Positions 40,243 to 49,181 of a stretch of 64,000 nucleotides of DNA are shown one piece after another. Position 1 is the stretch's first letter. Each line of letters starts with the position of its first letter. A program made the position numbers and the translations under genes. Origin of the DNA: Acidobacteriota bacterium (GTDB taxonomy: Bacteria > Acidobacteriota > Terriglobia > Acidiferrales > UBA7541); the NCBI GenBank assembly GCA_013289855.1, contig JABCZD010000003.1, forward strand, positions 1 through 64,000, given 5' to 3'. The notes beneath the pieces were generated by a model that ran no database searches, was not told the DNA's origin, and worked only from the letters and a program-made list of their open reading frames with translations.

Positions 40243-40485
40243 ATGAAAGCACACGTATGGGTGATGCCAAAACGCACCGTTCTTGATCCACAAGGTCAAA
40301 CCATTCAGCACGCGCTCGCGAGCCTGGGCTACGCCGCGGTCTCGGACGTGCGTCAGGGCAAGTTTTTCGTTCTGAACCTCGACGGCTGGAGCCGCGATGA
40401 AGCGCAAGCTCAAGTAGAAAAAATCTCAAAAGAGGTTTTGACCAACCTGGTGATCGAGGAATTTCGTTTTGAAATTGTGGATTGA
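40243..40485 (+). CDS. purS: Phosphoribosylformylglycinamidine synthase subunit PurS
   Basis: This 80-residue protein (MKAHVWVMPKRTVLDPQGQT then IQHALASLGY and VRQGKFFVLNLDGW) has the PurS pattern of a small alpha-beta dimer that bridges PurL and PurQ in the FGAM synthase step of purine synthesis. It normally precedes purQ and purL, but neither is next to it. The lack of an upstream Shine-Dalgarno and the near -10 box suggest a leaderless transcript. Confidence 0.9.
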   Translation: MKAHVWVMPKRTVLDPQGQTIQHALASLGYAAVSDVRQGKFFVLNLDGWSRDEAQAQVEKISKEVLTNLVIEEFRFEIVD

Positions 40486-40564
40486 AGTTCCGGATTTAAG
40501 CTGTAGCCCCAAATTGTGGCTTTACATTATCGAATGACGCGCGCACTCCGGCCGCGGCGAAACT

Positions 40565-40951
40565 ATGACTCTTTCTTCCTCTCGCGATAAATCAACCGCT
40601 CCTTTCTCGTTCGCCTTGCTCCTTTCCTTCTTGTTGTTGTGCCTGGCGCTCGGCGCCTGCAAGAAAGCCGTCGCCCCGCACACTTCCGATCCACAGCTTG
40701 AGGGCATCGATCAACTCCTCGCCAAGGAACTTCCGCCGGGCACCACCATGGACCGCGTGGTGAGGTTTTTGCATGTGCGGGGCTACGAGATGCTCGACGC
40801 CGCCCAACCGCACACCGTGGTGGCCGTCGTGCATCACATCAATCCGCAGACTATTCAGCCGGAAGCCGCGCGCGTTACATTTCGCTTTGACAAGGACCTG
40901 AAGCTGCTCACTTACGATTTGCAGCCCGCTCCCACGCTGCCGATTAATTAA
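40565..40951 (+). CDS. Putative small lipoprotein
   Basis: The 128-residue protein has a lipoprotein signal (FALLLSFLLLCLALGAC) with the lipobox L-G-A-C at Cys31. The mature region (about 97 residues) contains ELPPGTTMDRVVRFLHVRGY and a beta-rich C-terminus (ARVTFRFDKDLKLLTYDL), reminiscent of small PepSY/BamE-like lipoproteins, without a firm match. It is monocistronic between purS and glmS. Confidence 0.7.
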   Translation: MTLSSSRDKSTAPFSFALLLSFLLLCLALGACKKAVAPHTSDPQLEGIDQLLAKELPPGTTMDRVVRFLHVRGYEMLDAAQPHTVVAVVHHINPQTIQPEAARVTFRFDKDLKLLTYDLQPAPTLPIN

Positions 40952-41056
40952 AAGCGCGAGTCTCTAAACGTATTCAGCACAAGCGTTTTCGTGTGCCGCC
41001 ATTGAGAAATGCCCTTCATGTTACGCTAGCAAAGTCACCGAGGAGAGACGCTGCCC

Positions 41057-42922
41057 GTGTGTGGAATTGTCGGCTACATCGGCCCTAAAAAGGTTGTGCC
41101 CGTGATCATCGAGGGCTTGCGCAAGCTCGAGTATCGCGGTTATGACTCGGCGGGAATCGCGGTGGTCAACCCCGCGGGCCAACTGGAAATTCGCCGCGCC
41201 TCCGGCAAACTGCGCAATCTCGAAGAAGTCATCCGCAAATCGCCCATCGATGGCACCTACGGCATCGGCCATACCCGCTGGGCCACGCATGGACGTCCCA
41301 CCGAAGAAAACGCGCACCCGCATCGCGACTGCACCGGGCAGATCGTCGTAGTACACAACGGCATTATCGAAAATTATCTGGAATTGAAAGAACGGTTGCG
41401 CAGCGAAGGCCACAAATTCGTCACCGAAACGGACACCGAAGTGGTTGCGCATCTGGTCGAAAAGCACGCCAAGGGCGGTATTCCCTTAGAAGAAGCCGTG
41501 CGCCTCACGCTCAAGGAACTCCGCGGCATCTACGCGCTGGTGTTTCTTTCGGCCAATGATCCGCAGAAAATTGTGGCCGCGCGGCTGGGGCCGCCGTCGG
41601 TCATCGGCATTGGCGAAGGCGAATATTTTGTAGCCAGCGATATTCCGGCGCTCCTGGAGCATACCCGCGAAATTTTCTTTCTGGGCGACGGCGATATTGC
41701 CGTGCTGACGCAGAATGGCGTTCGCGTAATGGATCACGACGGCCGCCCGGTGGAGCGCCCCACGCAGCACGTCAATTGGGATCCCATCATGGCCGAAAAG
41801 GGCGGCTACAAACATTTCATGCAGAAAGAGATTTTTGAGCAGCCGCGCGCCGTGCGCGACACGCTGCTCGGGCGCATCTCGCAAGACACCGGCAAGGTCT
41901 TTCTCGATGAAATGCGCATCACCGAAGAACAATTTCGCGCCTTCGACCGCGTGCGCATCGTGGCGTGCGGCACCAGCTGGCATTCCGCACTGGCCGGGAA
42001 ATTCATGATCGAGCGATTGGCGCGCTTGCCCGTCGAAGTCGATTACGGCAGCGAGTTCCGCTATCGCGATCCCATCTTAGATAGCAAGACGTTGACCGTG
42101 TGCATCAGCCAGTCCGGCGAAACCGCCGACACCCTCGCCGCGCAACGCGAAGCCAAGAGTAAAGGCTCGCCTACGCTGGCGATTTGCAACGTGATGGGCT
42201 CCATGATCACGCGCGAAGCCGCCGGCACGATTCTGACGCACGCGGGCCCCGAAATTGGCGTGGCGTCGACAAAAGCCTTCACCGCGCAGCTCACCGCCTT
42301 GCTGCTGCTGGCCATTCGCCTCGGCGAACTGCACGGCAAGCTTGCGCCAGACGCGGCGAAAACGCTCATGCTGGAATTTACGCGCATCCCGCACAAAATC
42401 GAGCAAGTCTTGCAGGCCGACGCCACCGGCTTTTATGAAACGCTAGCGCGGCAATTTTTTCGCTTCACCGATTTTCTGTACCTCGGGCGCGGCATTCACT
42501 ATCCCATCGCTCTCGAAGGCGCGCTGAAACTCAAAGAAATCTCCTACATTCACGCGGAGGGCTATCCCGCCGGTGAAATGAAGCACGGCCCCAACGCCCT
42601 GATCGACGAGAATCTTCCCGTGGTGGTGCTGGCCACGCGCGATGACAACGATCCCGATTCCGTCACGCTGTATGAAAAAAGCGTTTCCAATATCAAAGAG
42701 GTGAAAGCCCGCGACGGCATCGTCATCGCCATCGTCACCGCAGGAGATCATCTCGCCCGCGAAGCGGCCGACCATCTCATCGAGCTTCCTCCTGCTCCCG
42801 AGCTGCTCGTGCCGCTGTTGGAAATTATCCCTCTGCAGTTGCTGGCCTATCACATCGCGGTGCGCCGCGGCTGCGACGTGGATCAGCCGCGCAACCTAGC
42901 GAAATCCGTCACTGTCGAGTGA
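41057..42922 (+). CDS. glmS: Glutamine-fructose-6-phosphate aminotransferase (isomerizing)
   Basis: GlmS makes glucosamine-6-phosphate for cell wall and LPS. GTG start followed by Cys2 ([10 protein letters not shown]), the glutaminase nucleophile. The class II glutamine amidotransferase domain (1-240) includes [18 protein letters not shown] and [13 protein letters not shown]; two SIS domains follow ([63 protein letters not shown]). The C-terminal KSVTVE tail is normal. GAGGAGAG lies about 10 bases upstream. At 621 residues it is full length. No glmS ribozyme is visible in the short leader. Confidence 0.97.
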   Translation: MCGIVGYIGPKKVVPVIIEGLRKLEYRGYDSAGIAVVNPAGQLEIRRASGKLRNLEEVIRKSPIDGTYGIGHTRWATHGRPTEENAHPHRDCTGQIVVVHNGIIENYLELKERLRSEGHKFVTETDTEVVAHLVEKHAKGGIPLEEAVRLTLKELRGIYALVFLSANDPQKIVAARLGPPSVIGIGEGEYFVASDIPALLEHTREIFFLGDGDIAVLTQNGVRVMDHDGRPVERPTQHVNWDPIMAEKGGYKHFMQKEIFEQPRAVRDTLLGRISQDTGKVFLDEMRITEEQFRAFDRVRIVACGTSWHSALAGKFMIERLARLPVEVDYGSEFRYRDPILDSKTLTVCISQSGETADTLAAQREAKSKGSPTLAICNVMGSMITREAAGTILTHAGPEIGVASTKAFTAQLTALLLLAIRLGELHGKLAPDAAKTLMLEFTRIPHKIEQVLQADATGFYETLARQFFRFTDFLYLGRGIHYPIALEGALKLKEISYIHAEGYPAGEMKHGPNALIDENLPVVVLATRDDNDPDSVTLYEKSVSNIKEVKARDGIVIAIVTAGDHLAREAADHLIELPPAPELLVPLLEIIPLQLLAYHIAVRRGCDVDQPRNLAKSVTVE

Positions 42923-43001
42923 CCCGCGCGGTGGCGTCCGTTTTTCCGCCGATCCGCCGCTCTGCAGGACCATTTTTCCGCCAACCCTTTTTTCTAATAG
43001 A

Positions 43002-44378
43002 ATGGTGGACGTGAAGTCTGCTCCCTCTATGAAGCGCGGCGCAGTGCGTGGCCCAATACGTGACATAGTCCTCGGCGTGATTCTCGCGCTGGCTGCAAAT
43101 TCCTTTATAGCTGTCGTCACCCGCGCACAAACCGCGGCACCTGCCGCGACCGCAACGGCGACGCTTACGAAAATCTCCGCCGACGGCCTGAAGTCTCTGC
43201 CAGAATCCGCCGTGGTGTTATTGACGGGTCTCACCATCGGCTCACAAGTCGGCCGCGCCGATTTGCAATCCGGCGCCGATCACCTGCTGCAAACCGGCTT
43301 GTTCGCCACCGTAAACTACAATTTCAAAACCGCCGCCAACGGCGTCACCGTTACTTACCACCTCGAAGAAGCGCCGCGTCTCCCAGTGTATTTCGACAAT
43401 TTTCCCTGGTTCGCCGACAGCGAATTGACCGACGCCATTCGCGCCAAGCTTCCCTTTTACGACGGTCACCTTCCCGTCGCCGGCGGCGCGCTTGACCAGG
43501 CTTCCGACGCCGTTGCCGCTCTGTTACTCACTCGCGGCCTGAACACGCCCGTCGAGCACCAAGCCATCGCCAATCCTCTCGGCGACGGCGACGTGCTCCA
43601 GTTCCACGTGCAGGGCGCGCCGATGCAGATTGCCAGCATGACCTTCAGCGATTCGGCGCTCAGCGCGTCGCTGGTCATTCAACAGCACCTTGCTGAAATC
43701 GTTGGCAAAGAATATTCGCGCGCCACCATCGACCTGTTCCTCGCGGAACAGATTCGGCCGTTTTATTTAGAACGCGGATTTCTGCGCGTCAAACTGGGAC
43801 CACCGGAAGTGCGGCTTTCGGGAAATCCCAATGACAAACTTCCCGAAAGCTTGCCGGTGTTTGTTCCTGTGGTGAGCGGCCCTCCATATAAATGGAACGG
43901 AGCAACGTGGCACGGCAACAGCGCACTATCAGAAATTACTCTCAACAACCTGCTCGGCGAAAAAATCGGCACCTCGATCAACGGCATGGAACTGGAGGCC
44001 GGCTGGGACCGCATTCGCGAGCAATATGGCCAGAAAGGCTATCTGGAGGTCAAGATCGACGCGACTCCGTCTTATGACGACACTACGCGAACCGTGTCCT
44101 ACGCCGTCAACATCGAAGACGGTCAAGCGTATCGTTTCGGCAAGTTGGTGCTCTCCGGACTTTCCCTCGAAGGCGAGCGGCGCTTGAAACAAGCTTGGCC
44201 CATCCCGGCCAACGCTCCGTTCGACAAGTCCGTCTTCGAAGAGTTCCTAACCAAGCTACAGACCCATCGGACAAAAGTTTTCGGCGATCTTCCGCTGCAC
44301 TACGACGGTATGGGACACTGGTTGCAGACGGATCCGCAACAAGGCACGGTGGACGTACTTTTGGATTTCAAGAATTAG
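43002..44378 (+). CDS. Exported POTRA-repeat protein without a barrel
   Basis: The 458-residue protein has an export signal near residues 20-45 (DIVLGVILALAANSFIAVVT). It contains about four POTRA-like domains: SADGLKSLPESAVVLLTGLT, GLFATVNYNFKTAANGVTVTY, FYLERGFLRVKL and YGQKGYLEVKIDATPSYDD, each with the beta-alpha-alpha-beta-beta pattern of BamA/TamA N-termini. The sequence ends after the last POTRA with a short loop and LLDFKN; no Omp85 beta-barrel follows. It may act as a periplasmic assembly partner, a degraded Omp85 protein or a member of a stand-alone POTRA group. GTG at 43011 or ATG at 43029 are possible alternative starts. Confidence 0.7.
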   Translation: MVDVKSAPSMKRGAVRGPIRDIVLGVILALAANSFIAVVTRAQTAAPAATATATLTKISADGLKSLPESAVVLLTGLTIGSQVGRADLQSGADHLLQTGLFATVNYNFKTAANGVTVTYHLEEAPRLPVYFDNFPWFADSELTDAIRAKLPFYDGHLPVAGGALDQASDAVAALLLTRGLNTPVEHQAIANPLGDGDVLQFHVQGAPMQIASMTFSDSALSASLVIQQHLAEIVGKEYSRATIDLFLAEQIRPFYLERGFLRVKLGPPEVRLSGNPNDKLPESLPVFVPVVSGPPYKWNGATWHGNSALSEITLNNLLGEKIGTSINGMELEAGWDRIREQYGQKGYLEVKIDATPSYDDTTRTVSYAVNIEDGQAYRFGKLVLSGLSLEGERRLKQAWPIPANAPFDKSVFEEFLTKLQTHRTKVFGDLPLHYDGMGHWLQTDPQQGTVDVLLDFKN

Positions 44379-44419
44379 GTTGCGTGGTAAGGTGCGGCCG
44401 GCCAGCGCACAAAGAAAAA

Positions 44420-45361
44420 ATGAAATCGCTAATTCACATTCACGGGTCGAACGGCGCCGTCGCACAAGCGGAATCCGCGGACTCCGAATCGTCGCGTCGC
44501 ACCGTCGCGGAAAAAGAGCAAGCGCTGTTGCGACGTTTGACGGAACTGTCCTCCGTAATCGTGGCGCTCTCCGGTGGCACGGACTCCACCTACCTCGCCT
44601 GGGCCGCCCATCGCGTGCTCGGCCAGCGTGCTCTTGCCGTTACCGCCGTCTCTCCAAGTTTTGCGCCCCACGACCGCTCCATCGTGGATGACTTCGTCGC
44701 TGCCTGCGGCTTGCAGCACGAGTATGCGGACACCCACGAAATGGAAAATCCCGCGTACCGCGCTAACGCCTCGGACCGCTGTTATTTCTGCAAGAACGAA
44801 CTCTTCAACGTGCTGGACGCGCTGGCGCAGCAGAAACAATTCGCCGCCGTGGCCTACGGCGTAAATGCCGACGACACCCTGGATTTTCGCCCCGGCCACC
44901 GCGCCGCCACCGAGCACCACGTCGTCGCTCCGTTGCTGGAGGTCGCGCTGCACAAATCCGAAATTCGCGAACTTTCCCAGCGCGCGGGCCTGCCCACCTG
45001 GGATCGCCCCGCGTCCGCATGCCTGGCCTCGCGCCTGCCCTACGGCACGGAAGTCACCACCGAACGCCTCGCTCTAGTCGCTCGCGGCGAAGACGTTTTG
45101 CGCCAGTTGGGCTTCCGCCAATTTCGCGTCCGCCTGCACGACAAGCTTGCCCGCGTCGAAATTGCGCCGGAAGAAATGCCACGCGCCTTCGCTCCAGAAA
45201 TGGCCCGCACTATTGCTGAACAACTGAAACACGCTGGATTCACCTACGTCGCCCTCGACCTCGAAGGCTATCGCCAAGGTTCTCTCAACGAGGCGCTCGC
45301 CTCACCCGTGTCCGTTGCCCCCAAGGTATCCGTTGCATCTCAAGTAAAAGTTGCGCTGTGA
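44420..45361 (+). CDS. larE: LarE-like ATP-dependent sacrificial sulfur transferase
   Basis: LarE supplies sulfur to build the nickel-pincer nucleotide cofactor of lactate racemase-type enzymes. The PP-loop SGGTDSTYLAWAAHR fits the ATP-pyrophosphatase motif. Family blocks are ANASDRCYFCKNELFN (CxxC), AYGVNADDTLDFRPG and PTWDRPASACLASRLPYGTEVT, whose Cys is the one used as sulfur donor or cluster ligand in the family. Start at 44420 gives 313 residues; no good Shine-Dalgarno is seen. It lies 41 bases after the POTRA gene. Its partner larC is about 8 kb away in this window; larB and larA are not seen. Confidence 0.9.
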   Translation: MKSLIHIHGSNGAVAQAESADSESSRRTVAEKEQALLRRLTELSSVIVALSGGTDSTYLAWAAHRVLGQRALAVTAVSPSFAPHDRSIVDDFVAACGLQHEYADTHEMENPAYRANASDRCYFCKNELFNVLDALAQQKQFAAVAYGVNADDTLDFRPGHRAATEHHVVAPLLEVALHKSEIRELSQRAGLPTWDRPASACLASRLPYGTEVTTERLALVARGEDVLRQLGFRQFRVRLHDKLARVEIAPEEMPRAFAPEMARTIAEQLKHAGFTYVALDLEGYRQGSLNEALASPVSVAPKVSVASQVKVAL

Positions 45362-45451
45362 ACATTTTTCCTATATTCCTCGTACTTTATTAGTGAGAGC
45401 CAGCGACGGCGCCTAGCAACAACGGCCGGTAACGACGCCCGGTAAACCGGA

Positions 45452-45479
45452 TTGCTCCGTTGCATGGTTCTGTTATATT
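45452..45479 (+). promoter_or_regulatory. Sigma70-like promoter of the DUF4097-like lipoprotein gene
   Basis: TTGCTC is followed after 16 bases by TATATT, ending about 30 bases before the TTG start of the next gene. It lies downstream of an alternative ATG at 45460, supporting the later start. Confidence 0.45.
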
Positions 45480-45510
45480 TCGCGGTTCAACATTTTTTAC
45501 GGAGGCGCAC

Positions 45511-46503
45511 TTGCACGCACCAGCGATAAAGCTTCACCGCCACATGGCAACAGTGCTATGCGCGGGTGCGTTTTTGTTGGCGGCTGGCTGCGCGAATGGA
45601 CCCAGCGTCGACGGCAGCTTTGATCGCTCCTATAACGTAACCGGACACACGCGCCTGGACATCGGCACCGCCTCCGGCGATATCACCATCACTGGCAGCG
45701 CCGACGGGAAAGTCCACGTCCACGGCGATATCAAGGCTTCGGGAAGCGGCCAGCAGGACGCGCAGAAACGTTTGGCCGATATCAAAGGCAATCCGCCAGT
45801 CGAGCAAACACCGGAAGGCCTGCGCATTGGCCGCGACGCGATGCACTTGCATGACGCCAGCATCACATACACCATTGAAGCCCCGCCCGATACCGAGGTC
45901 AGCGGCACCAGCGCCTCCGGTTCGCTCACGGTGCGCGGCATCAAGGGCCCCGTGAAGCTGCAGTCGGCTTCCGGTTCGGTGCATGCCCAGGACATCCAGG
46001 GCGAAGCCCAGCTCGCGAGCAACAGTGGCGCGGTGACTGCCGCGAACATGGGCGCTGTCGTGCGCGCCTCCAGTGACTCTGGCGATGTATCCGTTAACGA
46101 TGCCAAAGGCGACGTGCGCGCTAAAAACGAATCCGGCAACATTCACATCAGCGGTCCCGGCTCGCGCGTCGAAGCCGAAAACACCAGCGGCAATGTCGAC
46201 GTGCAGGGCGCCACCTCGGACGCCAAAGCCCACTCCGTTTCTGGAAACGTCGCCGTGCGCGGCAATCCTTCCGCGAACAGTTATTGGGACCTGAAAACGA
46301 TTTCCGGCAACGCCGCCATCGGTGTCGCCAACGGTTCCAATTTTCACTTGCTCGCCGAATCCACCAGCGGCGAAATTCGCGCGGATATTCCCATCATGAT
46401 CGAAGAGCAAGGCAAGCACTCTCTCCGTGCGCAGATCGGTTCCGGCGGCGGCCGCGTCGAAGTTCACACCGTCACGGGCGAAATTCACCTCGCCCCCTTT
46501 TAA
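45511..46503 (+). CDS. DUF4097-like beta-helical lipoprotein
   Basis: The TTG start at 45511 is supported by a perfect GGAGG with a 5-base spacer and by the promoter that lies just before it. This gives 330 residues. A lipobox L-A-A-G-C follows the signal segment, so the protein is probably lipid-anchored. The mature part is a repetitive beta-rich chain with blocks such as ASGSLTVRGIKGPVKLQSAS, SDSGDVSVNDAKGDVRAKNE and TSGNVDVQGATSDAKAHSVS, the short-strand ladder of the DUF4097/DUF4098 (YvlB-like) group. These proteins are found in many bacteria with no clear function; envelope-associated. Start codons upstream in the same frame lack support. Confidence 0.8.
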   Translation: MHAPAIKLHRHMATVLCAGAFLLAAGCANGPSVDGSFDRSYNVTGHTRLDIGTASGDITITGSADGKVHVHGDIKASGSGQQDAQKRLADIKGNPPVEQTPEGLRIGRDAMHLHDASITYTIEAPPDTEVSGTSASGSLTVRGIKGPVKLQSASGSVHAQDIQGEAQLASNSGAVTAANMGAVVRASSDSGDVSVNDAKGDVRAKNESGNIHISGPGSRVEAENTSGNVDVQGATSDAKAHSVSGNVAVRGNPSANSYWDLKTISGNAAIGVANGSNFHLLAESTSGEIRADIPIMIEEQGKHSLRAQIGSGGGRVEVHTVTGEIHLAPF

Positions 46504-46507
46504 CCTT

Positions 46508-46540
46508 GTAGCGGCGGGTCTTGAGACCCGTTCTCTTGAC
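46508..46540 (+). repeat. GTAG-foot palindromic repeat (REP-like), subtype D, copy 2
   Basis: GTAGCGGCGGGTCTTGAGAC then CCGTTCTCTTGAC. It matches the copy at 17541-17576 over more than 30 bases. It starts 5 bases after the lipoprotein stop and may act as a transcript end. Confidence 0.75.
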
Positions 46541-46672
46541 TTTTCTGGATGTCTTCTTCGCGGGCCCAGCTTTTACGGTCACAGCCTCTCTAGCCTTCAC
46601 AAGTTGCGGTTTCATCGCAAACGCCCGCGAAACATTCGCCAATTCCCTTCTCTGCCCGTAAAATCATAAAGC

Positions 46673-48049
46673 ATGAAATTCCGCTTCAACACCCGTCCGC
46701 GAATTGGGCGAGACGCGATGATCCTCGCTTCACTCCTGTGCGCACTCGGCCTGTTTTCGCTGACCTGCGTTTCGACTGCTACGGCCGCCAATCCTCAGAA
46801 CCCGCCCCCCAGCGCCGCGCCCGGCAAAACGCCAAGCGCGAAATCCACAACCCCACCAAAACAAAATCCCGAAGAAGAATTGCAGGCAACCATCGAAGCC
46901 GCCGGAAGCGATCGCGCCGCTCTGGTACGCAATCTGGAAGCATTCCTAAAGAAATATCCTGAGTCGTCAGCCCGCCCGCAAATCTATCGCGCGCTGGTCG
47001 AGGCCGATTTGCAACTCCAAGACAACGTGCACGCCACCGAATACGCCGAACGCATCGTCGCGTTGTCACCGGACGATATGTCCATCACCCTGCTGACCAT
47101 CCAACTTCTCGAACGCAACGGCGATGAAGCAGCCCTGAAACGCGCCACCACATACGCCACGCGCGTTTTGGAATTCATTCAGCAGGACTCACCGGACAAA
47201 CGCTCGCAGCGGGTTTCGTTGCAGGAATGGCAAGCGGAACACCAGCGCGATCAAATGTCTCTGCTGCTATTGCGCGGACGCCTATACACGAAGCTGAAGG
47301 ACGCCGATTTCGCGCGGCGCGATCTACTCGCCAGTTACACCATGCAACCCAACGCCGCGGCCGCCGAAAAACTTGGCGAACTCGCCGAAATGACCAAAGA
47401 CTCCGCCGAAGCCAGCAAGCAATACGCCCGCGCCTTCGCGCTCGCGGACCCGGGCAAGAGCACGCCGAGCCGCCGGGAAATTCGCGAAAAGCTAGGCAAC
47501 GTGTGGCGCCAAGCGCACGGCTCCGACGCCGGTCTCGGCGATTTCATTTTGCTCACGTTCGACGAGGTTTCACGCGCCACGGGATCAGCCACAGTGAAGC
47601 GCAACGCCGACGCAAAAACCGCCTTCGATTTCACGTTGCGCAAAGCAGAAAGCGGCGTTCCGTTTCCGCTGCAACCACTAAAAGGAAAAGTTCTGGTAGT
47701 AAATTTTTGGGCCACCTGGTGCGGTCCCTGCCGCGCGTTAGCTCCATTCCTCGAGCATGTGCGCCAGGAATTTCAGAGCGACGCGGGCGTGCAATTTTTG
47801 GGCGCCAATTGTGATGAGGACGAATCGCTGGTGGCGCCGTATCTTGCCGTAGAACAGCCAAAAATAAATATGGTCTTCGCCGACGGCCTGGAGCGCCTGC
47901 TAGCCGTGACGTCGTTTCCAACTGTGGTCGTTCTCGATCGCGAAGGAAAAATTGTCTACCGCTCCGAAGGTTTCGGCGACGAGTCCTTCGAGTCCGAACT
48001 AAGCGCCGCCATCCGCCAAGCCGCCGCAACTTCGCCGGCACCCCTCTAG
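46673..48049 (+). CDS. Exported TPR-thioredoxin (TlpA-like) protein
   Basis: The 458-residue protein has a signal peptide (about 15-38: AMILASLLCALGLFSLTCVS...). A TPR-like helical half follows (about 60-290: FLKKYPESSARPQIYRALVE, RRDLLASYTMQPNAAAAEKL). A C-terminal thioredoxin-fold domain (about 315-450) has the active site W349-C350-G-P-C353 in NFWATWCGPCRALAPFLEH and cis-Pro in TSFPTVVVLD. Typical of periplasmic TlpA/ResA-type disulfide reductants used in cytochrome c maturation or general redox control. A TPR/thioredoxin fusion is common in Acidobacteriota. A double REP-like repeat follows the stop. Confidence 0.88.
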   Translation: MKFRFNTRPRIGRDAMILASLLCALGLFSLTCVSTATAANPQNPPPSAAPGKTPSAKSTTPPKQNPEEELQATIEAAGSDRAALVRNLEAFLKKYPESSARPQIYRALVEADLQLQDNVHATEYAERIVALSPDDMSITLLTIQLLERNGDEAALKRATTYATRVLEFIQQDSPDKRSQRVSLQEWQAEHQRDQMSLLLLRGRLYTKLKDADFARRDLLASYTMQPNAAAAEKLGELAEMTKDSAEASKQYARAFALADPGKSTPSRREIREKLGNVWRQAHGSDAGLGDFILLTFDEVSRATGSATVKRNADAKTAFDFTLRKAESGVPFPLQPLKGKVLVVNFWATWCGPCRALAPFLEHVRQEFQSDAGVQFLGANCDEDESLVAPYLAVEQPKINMVFADGLERLLAVTSFPTVVVLDREGKIVYRSEGFGDESFESELSAAIRQAAATSPAPL

Positions 48050-48050
48050 G

Positions 48051-48100
48051 CCTTTGTAGCGGCCGCCTTCTGCTCGCCCCCGTGGGGGAGGCGGACGCCT
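48051..48100 (+). repeat. GTAG-foot palindromic repeat, subtype G, copy 1
   Basis: CCTTTGTAGCGGCCGCCTTC leads into a hairpin of CCCCC/GGGGG arms and closes with GGCGGACGCCTTTGTGG. The reverse complement of 57309-57368 has the same order and feet. It abuts subtype F directly, giving a two-unit mosaic. Confidence 0.65.
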
Positions 48101-48127
48101 TTGTGGCACAGCCAATCTTGGCTGTGC
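48099..48127 (+). repeat. Palindromic repeat, subtype F, copy 1
   Basis: CTTTGTGGCACAGCCAATCT then TGGCTGTGC; a hairpin (GCACAGCCA with TGGCTGTGC) behind a TTTGTGG foot. It is related to the pair at 51097-51125 and 51190-51214. Confidence 0.65.
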
Positions 48128-48170
48128 ACTCTTTCGCATCCACCCCGAAAAACGATTCGCCGCATAATCG

Positions 48171-49097
48171 TCATGTATGTGCAGCATCTCGCAGCTCTGC
48201 CACACCGCGCGCCGCAATGATCGTATTCACATGAATCCGCACAGTATCCTCAACCCGCCGCGCATACCCACCGGCCAGCGAAGTCACGACAGCAATACCG
48301 CGCCCGCGCGCTTCCTCAAACACCCGCCGATCCCGCTCGAACAATCCTTTTTTCGTAAGCATCAACCCGCCAAGCTGGTCCTCGCAATAGGGATCCGCAC
48401 CGCCCACGTAAAACACCATTTCCGGCCGAAACTCGTCCAATCCCTTGCGCACCGCTGGCAACAATGTTTCCAGATATTCGTCATCCTCCACGCGATCATC
48501 CAGATCCAAGTCCACCGTCGAATGCGGCTTGTGCGCCGGATAATTGTTCAGCTGATGAATGGAAAGCGTAAAAACGGAAGGATCATCACGAAGAATATGC
48601 GCCGTCCCGTTGCCGTGGTGCACATCCGCATCCACAACCATGGCTTTCCGAATCGCGCCATCCGCTTGCATTCGCCGAATCGCCACCGCCACGTCGTGAA
48701 TCGCGCAAAACCCCTCGCCGTGCGCCGCGTGCGCATGGTGAAATCCGCCGCCCAAATTGCATCCAAAGCCATCGCGCAGCGCGCTTTGCGCGGCCAGAAT
48801 GCTGCCTCCCGCGGCGAGCCACACGGCTTCCACCAGCTCCGCCGAGTACGGCACTTCCAGCAGCATCGCCTCGCTGGGCGTCAGTGTGCCGGTCTTCAGT
48901 TTGCGTACCCACTCCGAAGTGTGCACGCGCAGAATGTCCTCATCGCTGGCCGCGGCAGGTTGCAAAAAATCTTCCGGGCCCGCGATTTTTTCTTTAAGAA
49001 GCGTCTCGGCAATCAGACGGAATTTCTGCGAAGGAAAGACGTGCGCTCCAATATTCAGGTCATATCCAGGATGATAGATGAGCTTGAAGGGCAGCAT
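48171..49097 (-). CDS. Histone-deacetylase-family (arginase/deacetylase fold) protein
   Basis: This zinc-dependent deacetylase/amidohydrolase has 308 residues. Family motifs are CNLGGGFHHAHAAHGEGFCA (His pair), VVDADVHHGNGTAHIL (zinc Asp/His), SIHQLNNYPAHKPHSTVDLD and YVGGADPYCEDQLGGL (second zinc Asp), then the GGY loop. Bacterial members act on acetylpolyamines, acetoin-related or other acyl-amine substrates; the loop does not decide. It is on the opposite strand to the thioredoxin gene, convergent, and 84 bases downstream of the polyprenyl synthase stop, with REP-like repeats in that gap. Confidence 0.9.
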   Translation of the reverse strand: MLPFKLIYHPGYDLNIGAHVFPSQKFRLIAETLLKEKIAGPEDFLQPAAASDEDILRVHTSEWVRKLKTGTLTPSEAMLLEVPYSAELVEAVWLAAGGSILAAQSALRDGFGCNLGGGFHHAHAAHGEGFCAIHDVAVAIRRMQADGAIRKAMVVDADVHHGNGTAHILRDDPSVFTLSIHQLNNYPAHKPHSTVDLDLDDRVEDDEYLETLLPAVRKGLDEFRPEMVFYVGGADPYCEDQLGGLMLTKKGLFERDRRVFEEARGRGIAVVTSLAGGYARRVEDTVRIHVNTIIAARGVAELRDAAHT

Positions 49098-49134
49098 TTG
49101 TAACGCAGGTCGGAGACCCGCAGCCGTGTTCTGT

Positions 49135-49160
49135 GTAGGGGCACGGCATGCCGTGCCCGC
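49135..49160 (+). repeat. GTAG-foot palindromic repeat (REP-like), subtype A, copy 3
   Basis: GTAGGGGCACGGCATGCCGT then GCCCGC; a perfect hairpin behind a GTAG foot. A second unit (GCAGGTCGGAGACCCGC, about 49104-49121) precedes it, giving a mosaic. Confidence 0.75.
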
Positions 49161-49181
49161 GGCTTGCCACGATCTAAGCCG

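Noticed and set aside
40980..41056. Possible glmS ribozyme upstream of glmS
   Set aside because: The leader is too short and shows none of the conserved ribozyme core; this organism group is not known for it.
45556..46488. 310-residue minus frame
   Set aside because: Antisense to the DUF4097-like lipoprotein gene; a by-product of its repetitive codons.
48177..49103. 308-residue plus frame
   Set aside because: Exactly antisense to the HDAC-family gene; no domain, His/Arg-rich.
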